DNA of 64,000 bases from JAXHLG01 sp034522495 (GCA_034522495.1 JAXHLG010000002.1:1054001-1118000); one strand, 5' to 3'. Shown: positions 26,800 through 36,986, numbered from the stretch's first letter. Translations and numbers: made by a program. The notes: a model not told the origin generated them from the letters alone.

Positions 26800-27393
26800 C
26801 TAAATATCTCTTCTGCTTTCCAGCGAACTTCCCAGGGTTATCTCATCGGCGTATTCAATATCTCCTCCGGTAGGCATTCCTCTGGCGATTCTGGTAACTT
26901 TGGCGCCCAAAGGCTTGATGACGCGGGCTAAATACAAGGCGGTAGTTTCCCCGTCGGTGGTGGGGTTGGTGGCTAGAATAACTTCTTTTGTTTTTTCCCG
27001 CTTTACTCTTTGTAATAATTCATTGATTTTGAGCTTTTTTATCTCTTCTTGGCTCATCACGCTCAAATTGCCCCCCAGCACATGATACAGTCCCAGGTAA
27101 TTTTTGGTTTTTTCTATAGCAATCACGTCCAGCGGATCTTCCACTACGCAAATGGTTTTTTTGTCCCTTTTTGCATCCGCGCACACGCTGCAGTATTCTT
27201 TTTCAGCTACATGAAAACACTTTTTGCAGTAGTTGAGGTTGGAGCCGAATTCGTAAAGATCCTTGGCAAATTGCTGAATTTTTTGCCTGTCTTGCTTGAA
27301 TAAATACAAAACCAGCCTCTCGGCCATTTTCGGTCCGACCGAGGGTAAATCAGCAAAGTGATCAATTAATTTTTGGAAAAGCTTGGGAAACAT
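26800..27393 (-). CDS. recR: Recombination mediator RecR
   Basis: Works with RecF/RecO in loading RecA on gapped DNA. The sequence has a helix-hairpin-helix DLPSVGPKMAERLVLYL near the start, the zinc finger CKKCFHVAEKEYCSVCADAKR, the TOPRIM acid residues in ICVVEDPLDVIAIEKT, and C-terminal ARGMPTGGDIEYADEITLG. ATG at 27393 starts MFPKLFQKLIDHFADLPS as the family does; an upstream in-frame codon at 27480 adds 29 unlike residues. 197 residues is normal. The usual partner dnaX is not present. Confidence 0.95.
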   Translation of the reverse strand: MFPKLFQKLIDHFADLPSVGPKMAERLVLYLFKQDRQKIQQFAKDLYEFGSNLNYCKKCFHVAEKEYCSVCADAKRDKKTICVVEDPLDVIAIEKTKNYLGLYHVLGGNLSVMSQEEIKKLKINELLQRVKREKTKEVILATNPTTDGETTALYLARVIKPLGAKVTRIARGMPTGGDIEYADEITLGSSLESRRDI

Positions 27394-27540
27394 TCGTTGG
27401 TTGAAAGTTTTATATTTTATTTTAATATGCCAAGAAAATTGTCCTCTCAAGGAACAAAAGGAAGTGAACCCAAAGTTCAAACTTTCAGGCGCGCGGAGGA
27501 CAAACCTTGAAGCATGTTAAGCCGTTATTCGGAAGCAAAA

Positions 27541-29430
27541 TTATTTATTCGTTTTTTCTTTCTGTGATGTTTCCTTTTTTTCTTTTTTTTTCTTTTTGCC
27601 AAAAACGATGTTGTCAAATTCTTCCTTTTCTACAGTCTCTTTTTCAAGCAAGCGATCCGTTATTTCTTGCAAGATATCTTTTTTCTTTTCAAGGGTCTCA
27701 TTGGTTTTTTTAAGCGCTTCCTCGATGATAGTTTTAACTTCTTTATCAATATTCTCAGCCACCTTCTCAGAATGATCAGCGTGCTCCTGGAGCTCTTTGC
27801 CCAAAAAAACTTTGGCTTCGTCTTTGCCGTAGGTTATCGGGCCGAGATCACTCATACCGAAACGGGTCACCAGCTTCTTGGTTATTTCCGTAGCTCTTTC
27901 CAAATCGTTGGCCGCCCCGGAAGTCACTTCTCCGAAAATTCTTTTTTCCGTAGCATATCCGGCCAGCAACACTGAAAGCTGGTCTAAATAATAAGACTTG
28001 AAATGCAGCCTTTCATCGTTTTTGGGAGCGTTTAAAGTGTATCCGGCAGCCTGCCCCCTGGAAACAATGGACACCTTCTGCACCGGGTCGGCCTTGGGGA
28101 GACTGCTGGCGACCAAGGCATGGCCGGCTTCGTGGTAAGCGGTAACTTTCTTTTCCTGTTCGCTCATAACGTGGCTTCTTCGCTCCGGACCCAGGATCAC
28201 CTTTTCAATGGCTTCCCGAAGCTCTTGCATAGTTATTTTGGATTTGTTTCTCCTGGCCGTTAAAATCGCCGCTTCATTAACCAGATTGGAAAGATCCGCT
28301 CCGGAAAATCCGGGAGTTCTTTGGGCGATTTGCCTCATATCAACTTCCTGGGCAATCGGCTTGCCTCTTTTGTTGATATTTAGAATTTCTTCTCTTTCAT
28401 TGATATCCGGACTTTCGATAGTTACTCTTCTATCAAATCTTCCCGGCCTTAGCAAAGCGGGGTCAAGCACGTCAGGGCGATTGGTAGCGGCCATCACAAT
28501 CACCTTGGAGTCTGTGTCAAACCCATCCATTTCCACCAGAATTTGATTCAAAGTCTGCTCTCTCTCGTCATGTCCTCCGCCCAAGCCAGTGCCTCGCTGC
28601 CTTCCTACGGCATCGATTTCGTCAATAAAAACAATAGCGGGAGCGTTTTTCTTAGCCTGCTTGAAAAGATCCCTCACTCGAGAAGCTCCCACGCCCACAA
28701 ACATTTCCACAAACTCAGAGCCGGAAATGGTGAAGAAAGGAACATTAGCCTCTCCGGCCACCGCTTTAGCTAAAAGAGTTTTACCCGTTCCCGGAGGACC
28801 AAGCAACAAAAATCCCCTGGGAATTCTAGCTCCCAATTTCAAAAATTTTCCCGGCTTGCTCAAAAATTCCACCACCTCAAAAAGCTCTTCTTTGGCTTCC
28901 TTGACTCCGGCCACATCTTTGAAGGTAATCTTGTCTTTTTTATCTTTCCCCGGCAACAGCATTCTGGCTTTGCTCGTTCCGAAATTCATGGCTTGATTGC
29001 TTCCCCGCTGAGCCTGTCTCATTAAAAACCAGATAAAAAATCCGATTAGCAGGAACGGCAGCAGAAAAGGCAAAATGATATTAACGAAAAAGTTGGCGGT
29101 GCTTGTATCTTGAACTTCGATTTGAAGGCCTTTTAAAGATTCCTTGGTAACCCCGACATTGTTTAAAGACTCCGAAAGTGATGCTTCCGGCTCCTTGCGG
29201 GACTCCTGCTTCTCTCCTTTATCGGTTTCAATCATCAGTTTGTTCCCTTCTATTTCAATTTTCTTCACCTTGCCTTCGTTTATTTGCTGGGCAAGCTGGC
29301 TCAAGGAGACTTGTTCCGGTTTTTCCAGCGGAGTGTTATAAAGAGAAATCAGTCCGGAAACTACCAAAAAAACAAGAACGGCAATTCCGATTTTCTTTAG
29401 CATTCCCTTGTTGTTTTTCAAATTTTTCAT
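27541..29430 (-). CDS. ftsH: ATP-dependent zinc metalloprotease FtsH
   Basis: Membrane-bound AAA+ protease for membrane-protein quality control. Two transmembrane segments are visible (IGIAVLVFLVVSGLISLY, 12-29; and VNIILPFLLPFLLIGFFIWF, about 110-129) around a periplasmic domain. The AAA module follows, with GPPGTGKTLLAKAVAGEA, FIDEIDAVGRQRG and the second region of homology, then the zinc site TAYHEAGHALV. The protein ends in a Lys/Glu-rich tail. 629 residues is typical. It follows tilS on the same strand, a common bacterial pairing. Confidence 0.97.
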   Translation of the reverse strand: MKNLKNNKGMLKKIGIAVLVFLVVSGLISLYNTPLEKPEQVSLSQLAQQINEGKVKKIEIEGNKLMIETDKGEKQESRKEPEASLSESLNNVGVTKESLKGLQIEVQDTSTANFFVNIILPFLLPFLLIGFFIWFLMRQAQRGSNQAMNFGTSKARMLLPGKDKKDKITFKDVAGVKEAKEELFEVVEFLSKPGKFLKLGARIPRGFLLLGPPGTGKTLLAKAVAGEANVPFFTISGSEFVEMFVGVGASRVRDLFKQAKKNAPAIVFIDEIDAVGRQRGTGLGGGHDEREQTLNQILVEMDGFDTDSKVIVMAATNRPDVLDPALLRPGRFDRRVTIESPDINEREEILNINKRGKPIAQEVDMRQIAQRTPGFSGADLSNLVNEAAILTARRNKSKITMQELREAIEKVILGPERRSHVMSEQEKKVTAYHEAGHALVASSLPKADPVQKVSIVSRGQAAGYTLNAPKNDERLHFKSYYLDQLSVLLAGYATEKRIFGEVTSGAANDLERATEITKKLVTRFGMSDLGPITYGKDEAKVFLGKELQEHADHSEKVAENIDKEVKTIIEEALKKTNETLEKKKDILQEITDRLLEKETVEKEEFDNIVFGKKKKKEKKETSQKEKTNK

Positions 29431-29649
29431 CAGTTTGATTTTTTTAAATTTTATAAGTGGGAAATGGGAAATTGATTTTTGGGATTCCTCAATCAGCTAA
29501 TTGAGGAAATAAATTGGCTAAAAATTGTGGAAATTTAGAAATTGGAGAATTCAAAATTGAATCGAAATTCGAAATTCTTTTAGCAACAAGTGAAGAATAG
29601 TCAAGCTAAATGCCAAAAACCAATTACCATTCGCCCCATGCCTCACCTC

Positions 29650-30633
29650 TCACCTCTCAAGTGATAGAATAACACGATTCTTCTTCTTCTCCAAGGAAAA
29701 TTCCCCCAGATTTATCTTCTGTTTTTTAGCTTTCTCGCTTAACAATATCTTTTTAAACTCAAAAAAATGACTTGCTGTAACATTATTGAGATCACCCTTC
29801 AAGTCAATCAAAGCCTTCCTGAATATTCTTTTTAAGGCTCCTTCGGGCAACTCCGAGAGCTTTTCGGTAAGAATAAGAATTTTCCCTTTTTTTCGTTTGA
29901 CAATCCCTTCGTAAAGGTTTGACGCAAACATTTCGGCCATCTCGTCTTCCCCCTCCAGATTTTCTACCAGCCTTTGCGCGCATCTCTTGAAATTAGAGTT
30001 GTAATTTCTCTCAATCAACGGAATCAGCTCCAGCCTCACCCTATTGCGCAAAAATTTCGTATTAAAGTTGCTTTTATCCGTTCTGAAATCTCTGTTTTTT
30101 TCTTTTAAATAACTAAGGATTTCTTTCTTTTCAAAAACCAGCAAAGGTCGCATCAATTTTCCATTTTTGTTCTTTAAACTTATCATTCCCTTTATGCCGG
30201 ACCCTCTTAAAAGATTCATCATGAAAGTTTCCACCTTATCATCAAGAGTGTGCGCGGTGGTAATCAAGTCAAGCTGATGATCCCGCCTAACTCTTTCAAA
30301 AAATTTATAGCGAAAATTTCTCATTGCTTGTTCAAAGTTTTCTTTTTCGGTTTTTTCTTTGTATTGAACAATGTCAATAGGCAAATTTAAATCCTCGGCC
30401 AACTCTCTGACAAATTTTTCATCCTTGTCAGATTCCTCTCTTCTCTGCCTGAAATTTACATGCGCCAACCTTAGTTTCAAATTATATTTATCAGCCAGTT
30501 CAGACAACGCTAAAACCAAGCCGGTCGAATCCGGCCCTCCGGAAAAACCTACCACTATTCCACTCCCTCTTTCAAAAAGGTCTTCATGGAAAATGAAATT
30601 TTGTAATTTTTTGATGAAATTTTTGCTCCTCAT
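29650..30633 (-). CDS. tilS: tRNA(Ile)-lysidine synthase
   Basis: Converts C34 of tRNA-Ile(CAU) to lysidine, which is essential for reading AUA. The N-type PP-loop GFSGGPDSTGLVLAL is at about 29-43. The HTLDDKVETFMMNLLRGSG segment (His/Asp adenylation residues) and GMISLKNKNGKLMRPLL follow. 327 residues makes it a short TilS with a reduced C-terminal tRNA-binding region. It sits 8 bp after the guanylate kinase gene on the same strand, and ftsH lies 220 bp downstream. Confidence 0.95.
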   Translation of the reverse strand: MRSKNFIKKLQNFIFHEDLFERGSGIVVGFSGGPDSTGLVLALSELADKYNLKLRLAHVNFRQRREESDKDEKFVRELAEDLNLPIDIVQYKEKTEKENFEQAMRNFRYKFFERVRRDHQLDLITTAHTLDDKVETFMMNLLRGSGIKGMISLKNKNGKLMRPLLVFEKKEILSYLKEKNRDFRTDKSNFNTKFLRNRVRLELIPLIERNYNSNFKRCAQRLVENLEGEDEMAEMFASNLYEGIVKRKKGKILILTEKLSELPEGALKRIFRKALIDLKGDLNNVTASHFFEFKKILLSEKAKKQKINLGEFSLEKKKNRVILSLER

Positions 30634-30641
30634 GAAACAGA

Positions 30642-31661
30642 TTATATTTCAAAAAAACTAAGCGCTTTTTCAAGCTCTTTCAAAAATTGCTCTCTTTCAT
30701 TCTCGCTTACTTTTTTCCCCAGCGCTTTTTTGTCTGCAACGACAAATTCATCCTTAAATTTATCTCCTTGGGGGAGAGGTTTTTCAGGAGAAACCAGGTA
30801 ATAGAATATGATTTCTGTTTTATCCGATTTATCACAGGCAACATCTACCCAAAAAGGTTGAAATAAGTTGATGCCCTTATTTTGAAGACTTTCAGGCGAC
30901 TTGGCTACTCTTATTTTTCCTCCCCATTGCTCTTCCAACTGTTCTTTGAGCTCTTCATGAGGAAATTTGTCAGATTTTATTTCCGCTTGTGGAAAGTTAA
31001 AGCCTTCGCCTTTTTTCAAAGCCAAGATACCGCCGGAAAATTTCACTAGCGCGCGAGCTTTAACAGAAATAGCGTTGCTCTTTCTTTCTTTTGACTCCTT
31101 TTGACTGTTCTTTATAATCTTCTTCAGGTCTTGCGCCGCCTTTTCCAAATCATCATTAATCAAAAAATTGTCGCTTTTAGTTAGATACGTCATCTCCGCC
31201 TTGCTTCTCTGTAAACGAACTTTTTTTTCTTCACGGCTTTCGCCTTCCCTGTTGTCAATCCTTGATTGCAGAGCTTTTAAGCTGGGCGGCAAAATAAATA
31301 TCAACACAGCGTCCGCGCCATAAATTTCTTTCAACTTCAAAGCTCCAAGCGTTTCTATATCAGCATAGAAATCTTTCCCCGCTTCAATTCTTTCTTCTAT
31401 AATTTTTTTAAGAACTCCGTATCTGTCGCCGTGAATCCACTGCCATTCCACAAAACCGTCTTGTTCAATCAACTCGTCAAACTCTTTATTGCTTAAGAAA
31501 TATTTATCTTTCCCATGCTCCTCGCCAGGACGTTTTTTTCTGGTGGTAGCAGTAGGCATTCTAACAAAATCGGCAATTTCTGCGCTCATTTTGTCTCCCA
31601 AAGTATTCTTGCCTACTGCTGTTGGGCCAATTAAGATAAAAATTTTTCCTCTTCTTGCCAT
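30642..31661 (-). CDS. Guanylate kinase with a degenerate Nudix-like C-terminal domain
   Basis: Residues 1-190 are a guanylate kinase that phosphorylates GMP to GDP: P-loop ILIGPTAVGKNTLGDKM, GMP-binding TATTRKKRPGE and the VEWQWIHGDRYGV segment. Normal Gmk is about 200 residues; this protein is 339. The extension (about 200-339) begins with SVKARALVKFSGGILALKKG, as Nudix hydrolases do. It has a KEQLEEQWGG stretch where a Nudix box (REUxEExGU) would be, but the upstream Gly/Glu residues of the box are missing, so it is probably inactive as a hydrolase. The order S1 protein - gmk - tilS on one strand with 8-10 bp gaps indicates an operon. Confidence 0.85.
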   Translation of the reverse strand: MARRGKIFILIGPTAVGKNTLGDKMSAEIADFVRMPTATTRKKRPGEEHGKDKYFLSNKEFDELIEQDGFVEWQWIHGDRYGVLKKIIEERIEAGKDFYADIETLGALKLKEIYGADAVLIFILPPSLKALQSRIDNREGESREEKKVRLQRSKAEMTYLTKSDNFLINDDLEKAAQDLKKIIKNSQKESKERKSNAISVKARALVKFSGGILALKKGEGFNFPQAEIKSDKFPHEELKEQLEEQWGGKIRVAKSPESLQNKGINLFQPFWVDVACDKSDKTEIIFYYLVSPEKPLPQGDKFKDEFVVADKKALGKKVSENEREQFLKELEKALSFFEI

Positions 31662-31671
31662 TGAAATCTTG

Positions 31672-32979
31672 CTATTTCTTAGTTGATTTCCCTGTAGATT
31701 CTTCTTTTTTTGAGTCTGTTTTCTGATTTTTTACCAGTTTTTCCTTATCTTTAACATCTCCGACAAATTTCAGGCCCATTCGGTGTTCGGCCGGATCCAT
31801 GGAGATGATTTGCCAGAGATAGGTTTCGCCGGTTTTGATGACTTCATCAATGTTTTTTCCCGGATATTTAGAAATAAATTCGCTTATGTGCGCCAGCCCG
31901 TGGATGTCCCGGTCTAAATAAACAAAGGCTCCGAAGTGGTTGACTTTGTTTACCGTGCCCTCTACTACATCGCCGGTCTTGTATTTCTTGTCCACTTCGC
32001 TCCAGGGGTCGTTTTTTAATTCTCTTATGGAAAGCGAAATCCTGGTGTCGTCAATGGAGATAATTTTTGCCCTCACCTTGTCTCCCACTTTCACCACCTC
32101 CCTGGGGTCGTCAATCAATTTCCAGTCCAATTGGGAGATATGAACCAATCCTTCTAATTTGTCTTTATCTTCCTTGGATTCTTTTCGAGAGGGGGGATTA
32201 AACTTAACAAAAGCGCCAAAGTCCACAACCCCGCTGACTTCGCCTTCTATGATATCGCCGACCTTGAATTCGGAAATGCTCTCTTTCTCCTCCCCTTTGT
32301 GGGCCTCTTTTTCCGAAACTATCAATTTTTCTTCCTCGGGTACAGCATCTATCACGCAAACATTCATCTCAGAATTTACGTAGGATTTCAAGATTTCAAA
32401 TATTTTGTTTTTATCTCCGTCCTCCACGCGCGGATAATGCTCGGAGGTCAGCTGGCTAACCGGCATAAAGCCTGTTATCCCGTTAATTTCCACCATTAAA
32501 CCTCCCTTGTTGGCATCAAGGATTTTTATGGGGAAAGTTTCTTTTTTCTCTTTCTTGTTAACAAGATCCTTCCATGCTTCTTCTCGAATAGCTTCTCTCA
32601 CGGAAAGCTCCACATAGCCTTCATCATTTTCCATTTCTACCACAGTTGCCGTTATTTCATCACCGGATTGAAGCTTTTTCCTATTTTCGCCAAAGCCGTC
32701 TTTAACCTCTTTGCCGTATATAATCCCCGTACCGGAATCTTTCAAATCTACATAAACGGCGTGATTGTCAATTTCAATAACATTTCCTTTAACTTTGATG
32801 CCTTCCTCTAAAATGCTCGGGGGATTTTGATCGATCAGCTCCTCCATTTTGGATTTTTTCTGCTCCTCAGCCTCCTCTATATTGTTTATATTAGCATTCT
32901 TTGCGCCCGCTTCTTTTTCTTCAAGACTTGAAGATTGCTCCACAGCCAAGCTGGCGTTTTGATTTTTTTCTTCACTCAT
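31672..32979 (-). CDS. S1 RNA-binding domain protein (ribosomal protein S1-like)
   Basis: An mRNA-binding protein with four S1/OB domains, probably the ribosomal S1 equivalent that helps initiation on mRNAs with weak Shine-Dalgarno sequences, common in this window. Domains are roughly EGIKVKGNVIEIDNHAVYVD (55-125), FPIKILDANKGGLMVEINGI (145-215), EGEVSGVVDFGAFVKF (235-315) and EGTVNKVNHFGAFVYLDRDI (330-400). An acidic, Asn/Glu-rich N-tail and a Lys/Glu C-tail flank them. The third domain holds a charged insertion (PPSRKESKEDKDK). First gene of the S1-gmk-tilS operon. Confidence 0.9.
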   Translation of the reverse strand: MSEEKNQNASLAVEQSSSLEEKEAGAKNANINNIEEAEEQKKSKMEELIDQNPPSILEEGIKVKGNVIEIDNHAVYVDLKDSGTGIIYGKEVKDGFGENRKKLQSGDEITATVVEMENDEGYVELSVREAIREEAWKDLVNKKEKKETFPIKILDANKGGLMVEINGITGFMPVSQLTSEHYPRVEDGDKNKIFEILKSYVNSEMNVCVIDAVPEEEKLIVSEKEAHKGEEKESISEFKVGDIIEGEVSGVVDFGAFVKFNPPSRKESKEDKDKLEGLVHISQLDWKLIDDPREVVKVGDKVRAKIISIDDTRISLSIRELKNDPWSEVDKKYKTGDVVEGTVNKVNHFGAFVYLDRDIHGLAHISEFISKYPGKNIDEVIKTGETYLWQIISMDPAEHRMGLKFVGDVKDKEKLVKNQKTDSKKEESTGKSTKK

Positions 32980-33635
32980 AGTTTTTTACAAAAACAAAAA
33001 TTGCATATTCAACAATATGCTCCTTTTTTGCTTTTTAAGCTGGTTAATGATTAATAAATTTATTGCATATCAACTCCTTTCTAAGACTAATTATACTCGA
33101 ATTTAAATAAATGTCAACGATAAGTCAATAAGTCATTTTAACATGTTATCATATTATCATGTTATCAGGTTATCAGGTTATCATTTAAGTACAACCTAAT
33201 TTATAAAGTTTATAAAGTTGAAAGCGTGAAAAGGATTTATTGATAATCACCAGTTACTGGTCAATGCTATTTAAGCATTTAAGTAAAAGTGACTAGTCAC
33301 TAGCCACTTGCCACCAGTCGCTTGTCAATATCATATAAAAATATAAACACTTAAACAAAAGTCACTTGTCACTGGAAAATGAGTCATTCGCTATCAAGAA
33401 AACCGATTAACAATGAAGCAATTTAACCCGCCAAAGGTGGACACCCTTTGGGTGGCAATGAAGCAATGGATTTTAATCAACATTACAACGATGAAACAAT
33501 GTAATTTCAAATTCCACAAGCTCCACCGGAAGCCTCGTCGTTCGCAAAAGACGAGGCGAAGCACAAGTTCCTATAAGTTTCAATCAATTTCTACTGTATA
33601 TCAACCTTATATCTATAACATTTCTCCAATTATTC
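32980..33635. repeat. Gene-free spacer with simple repeats
   Basis: Includes a degenerate tandem of TTATCATG/TTATCAGG (about 33137-33185) and runs of GTCACTAGCCACTTGCCACC-like words near 33290-33370. An open frame at 33413-33754 overlaps the C-terminus of the exoprotein gene and has no protein-like character. No RNA recognised. Confidence 0.55.
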
Positions 33636-36600
33636 TTATGGATTATGTTCATTCCACCCGCTTCCAGCGCATTCCCTTGTGGGAGGCTGGCAACTGCTTC
33701 CGCAATTGCTCAGCGGTACCTCTTCGCTTTCGATCTTGCATTGCTTGTTTTTAAAGTAGCAACGCGCTTCGCCTTCCACTGTTTTTCCGATATCGTTTGG
33801 ACCGCAGCTGGCGGGCTCGGTTTGGCAAACATATTCCTCTTTGCATACAGCATCAACTGAAGCTTTTTTCTTGTTGTGTGTTTCATCGGCATTCCAACAG
33901 TCGAGGAAGAAGTTGTATTCTCCAAAGTCTTCAAGTGTTACGCTTTGCGTATGCAAGCCGTCTTGATATTCTTTTTTGCCCGTCCAGTCTTCTAAATTGC
34001 TATCATTGCTCGCCTGACAATCCACAGCATTTTTTACGCTCCAATTTAAATTAACATCGCCTCCCTTGATTATCTCATTTGGGTTGGCGCTGAAGTCAAG
34101 TTCCGCTTCCGGGCAATACATTTCAAGATCAACCGTATCTTCTATGGGGACGCCGGTTTTTTTCATGGAACAGGTAAGGATATAAGTGTGATTGGTGGTT
34201 TTCTGGAAAGTAAAGGGGCCTGTTTCGCCGGTATCCGGTTTGCTTCCGCTGAAATTGTCTTTATCGGTTCCGGAAGCAACGCAGGAGCCGGGAACAATAT
34301 TGTTGGTGTCCCAAGACAAAACCAAATCAGTTTCCGTCTTTAATTCGTCATCCCCTGTTAGATTGTCCTCGCCGTTGACTTTCAAATCCACCGAAAAATC
34401 CTGTATATCAATAGCATGTTCCGCCCAGCCGGAGCTTAACCCGTTCTCGTCTCTTGCCAAGGCTTGAAAAGATTTCATGCCCGTGGTCACCCAAGCCTTG
34501 GATGCCGCTTTGGCGACGCCGGAAGCAATAAAGTCAGTCGCCGGAACCCACTGATCCACCCGGTTATCTTTATCCCAGTCTATCCCATACTTAAGCCTGT
34601 CCCCATCCGGATCCGCGGAAGTAAATTTAAATTCATTCAAGGCTTTCTCGTGGGCATAACCTACATCCGGACCTTCTATCTTGGGCGCTTCCGGGGGATT
34701 ATTATCATCGGTTTCCTGTGCTTGCAAATGGTAATCTAAATCCATTTCCGGAATTTTGTGAGAAGCTTGGGCATATTCGTATTTTCCGGTCCAACCAGTG
34801 CTTCCATCTTGAAATTTTTTAGCTTTAGTGTAAAAAGTGGAATCATTTTCTTTAAAGGTAAAATTTGTGTTGATGGTTCCCGGGGCTGTTACAATACAAA
34901 CCCTGCCGCCTTCAGCGCAGGATAGTTCTGCTGTTCCTTTGTGATTAATCTCAAACTCGGGGTAATCAACTGAGTAACAGGTGTCCAAGTCATACTTGCT
35001 ATATTTATGTTGGCCAGTCCCGCCTTCTAAATGCTTTTCGTAATTATTTTGGTTTGTTCCGGGCTTGCAGTCTCCAGCGTCCTGCATCCAATAACCATAG
35101 GGAGTGTCCCAGGAGTGGCCGGCTATATTCCAGCTAATATCGCTTATTTTCGGCTCAGACTGAGAAAAAACCAAGGTTGAGCCTACCGGTACTGTTGTAT
35201 TATTGTCCACGAGCTCTTGAGTGAATTCATCCAAAACTCCGATTCTATAAGTAACCGAGAGCTGAGTTGCTCCCACTCTGGCCGCCGTTCTCGACCAAGT
35301 CTCCAGATCTGCATGACCGCTTCTTCCGTCGATGACATTGAAATTTCTTCTGTGGGAAGCGCTCTTAGAACCTAAATTAATCCAATTAGAATTACTGTTT
35401 CCCTTGAGAGCACTTCCTAAAAATTCCTTTTTTTCATCCCCAGACATTTTTCCATATTGATTCAAATTTTTTTGATAATTATTTACCGTGTTGCTAGCAG
35501 CCAAGCACACCCCTGACCACAAGAATGATCCGGCAAAAAGGAGGGTTAAAAGAACTTTAAATCCTTTATTCTTGCTTTGATTTTCCCCTCCCTTTTTTGC
35601 TTTTTTTCTTTTATCGCTCAGATACATATAAATTAAAACAATGGTTAGAATAGACAAAAGAACTAAAACAATTTTCATAACAGTTAGCGAGGCTTGGCTT
35701 TCTTCCGAACTTAAAAATAGTTCGTTCATATTTTGCGGCAGAGAGGCTTTTTTGTCCGCACTGCAACCGTCGGGGCTTAAATCGGCGCAATCATATCGAA
35801 GAGAAGTTTCATCCACCTTTTTTCCTTTATGAAAAAGGGATGCCTTCAGTTGAAATTTATCGCTATCCACACTTGAGTCAAGATCCGCCTCCAACCCCAT
35901 TACCGCTCCGGTTATTTCTCCCTTGTAATTATAATTTTGAATTTCATTCCCCTCTTCGTCAGTCAAAGCCAGCCTCAATTCATTGCCGTCAATTTTCTCA
36001 TCCAGTCCAGTTCCATGCACGCAGGCAAAAATTTTATTGTTTCCCTCTTTTTTTAAGGGATAATTTTCAATCCCCGCAAAATTAATTCTCGGCTCATTCA
36101 GGCCTTCTCGGCCGAAGCGGATGTTTAAAAAAGATGGGGAATCCTTGTATTGAGCCTCGGCAACCACCAAGTAAACAGGCTCTTCGGTGTCTTGAATTTC
36201 CAAATCAACCACCTTCCTTCCACCGGCCGGAACTGTTACTTTTTCTTCCACTTTTTTGATGGAATTCTCTTCCGCCATCCCGTCCCAGGCATAAACTTCC
36301 CAATTGACTTTAATCACTTGAGATTCGCCGGTAGTGTTTCTCAGAGGCGCCTCTACGACCGCCGGCTTATCTTTTTCTAAAATCGGAATATATTGATTAA
36401 TAAAATTGTAATCTGCATCATTTAAGACCACGCTGTTCTTCTCAAACTCCGCATTTTTCTCCACTTCTCCCGAAACTTGAAAGTTGGCCGTATTGCCGAC
36501 CACATCATCGGTAAAAGTCAGCCCCAGCAAATTAAACCTGTCGGCGCTGACGAAAAACATGGCAATTTGATACTGCCCGGAAACCGCGTAGCTCGGCACG

Positions 36601-36986
36601 TCCCACTTAAATGATAAATCCCGGCTCTCGTTGGCGTTGAGATTCAAATCGTCTTGGACAACAAACTGATCCACCACAAAATGGCCGTTTCTCCTAATAT
36701 CGGATTCTCTGTCTTGTTTCCTGAAGACTTTAGCGTAAATTTTTCCGTCAACCACCGGGTAAGGGTTGTTGTTTGTAACGGTGGTTTGAAAGTTGACGGG
36801 CGACCCGCTGACAGTCGACTTAACGGAAGCAGTAGTTTCCACATCCACACTGCCGAACTTGTAATAATTAAAGCAATCAGTTTTTTCCAGCATTCTAGCG
36901 CCGTCCTGTTGCTGGGCCTTGGCAAACAAGCTCCAACCAAAAAACAACAAGGAAAGCGTTAAAAGGCTTGTAATTATTTTTTTCAT
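33636..36986 (-). CDS. Large two-part surface exoprotein of the pilus locus
   Basis: A 1116-residue secreted protein of unknown function. An N-terminal signal sequence (MKKIITSLLTLSLLFFGWSL) leads a beta-rich, Cys-poor ectodomain of about 400 residues. A membrane helix (about 437-456, IVLVLLSILTIVLIYMYL) and a basic loop (DKRKKAKKGG) follow. A second signal-like hydrophobic segment (about 477-497, FKVLLTLLFAGSFLWSGVCL) then precedes a second ectodomain of about 600 residues. That part contains Ig/cadherin-like stretches (PPEAPKIEGPDVGYAHE, SADPDGDRLKYGIDWD) and a Cys-rich C-terminus. It looks like two exported proteins fused into a membrane hairpin. As last gene after two prepilins it is a candidate pilus-associated adhesin. 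Confidence 0.75.
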   Translation of the reverse strand: MKKIITSLLTLSLLFFGWSLFAKAQQQDGARMLEKTDCFNYYKFGSVDVETTASVKSTVSGSPVNFQTTVTNNNPYPVVDGKIYAKVFRKQDRESDIRRNGHFVVDQFVVQDDLNLNANESRDLSFKWDVPSYAVSGQYQIAMFFVSADRFNLLGLTFTDDVVGNTANFQVSGEVEKNAEFEKNSVVLNDADYNFINQYIPILEKDKPAVVEAPLRNTTGESQVIKVNWEVYAWDGMAEENSIKKVEEKVTVPAGGRKVVDLEIQDTEEPVYLVVAEAQYKDSPSFLNIRFGREGLNEPRINFAGIENYPLKKEGNNKIFACVHGTGLDEKIDGNELRLALTDEEGNEIQNYNYKGEITGAVMGLEADLDSSVDSDKFQLKASLFHKGKKVDETSLRYDCADLSPDGCSADKKASLPQNMNELFLSSEESQASLTVMKIVLVLLSILTIVLIYMYLSDKRKKAKKGGENQSKNKGFKVLLTLLFAGSFLWSGVCLAASNTVNNYQKNLNQYGKMSGDEKKEFLGSALKGNSNSNWINLGSKSASHRRNFNVIDGRSGHADLETWSRTAARVGATQLSVTYRIGVLDEFTQELVDNNTTVPVGSTLVFSQSEPKISDISWNIAGHSWDTPYGYWMQDAGDCKPGTNQNNYEKHLEGGTGQHKYSKYDLDTCYSVDYPEFEINHKGTAELSCAEGGRVCIVTAPGTINTNFTFKENDSTFYTKAKKFQDGSTGWTGKYEYAQASHKIPEMDLDYHLQAQETDDNNPPEAPKIEGPDVGYAHEKALNEFKFTSADPDGDRLKYGIDWDKDNRVDQWVPATDFIASGVAKAASKAWVTTGMKSFQALARDENGLSSGWAEHAIDIQDFSVDLKVNGEDNLTGDDELKTETDLVLSWDTNNIVPGSCVASGTDKDNFSGSKPDTGETGPFTFQKTTNHTYILTCSMKKTGVPIEDTVDLEMYCPEAELDFSANPNEIIKGGDVNLNWSVKNAVDCQASNDSNLEDWTGKKEYQDGLHTQSVTLEDFGEYNFFLDCWNADETHNKKKASVDAVCKEEYVCQTEPASCGPNDIGKTVEGEARCYFKNKQCKIESEEVPLSNCGSSCQPPTRECAGSGWNEHNP

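Noticed and set aside
33413..33754. Plus-strand open frame of 113 codons
   Set aside because: Mostly spacer words plus antisense of the exoprotein C-terminus; no protein-like pattern.
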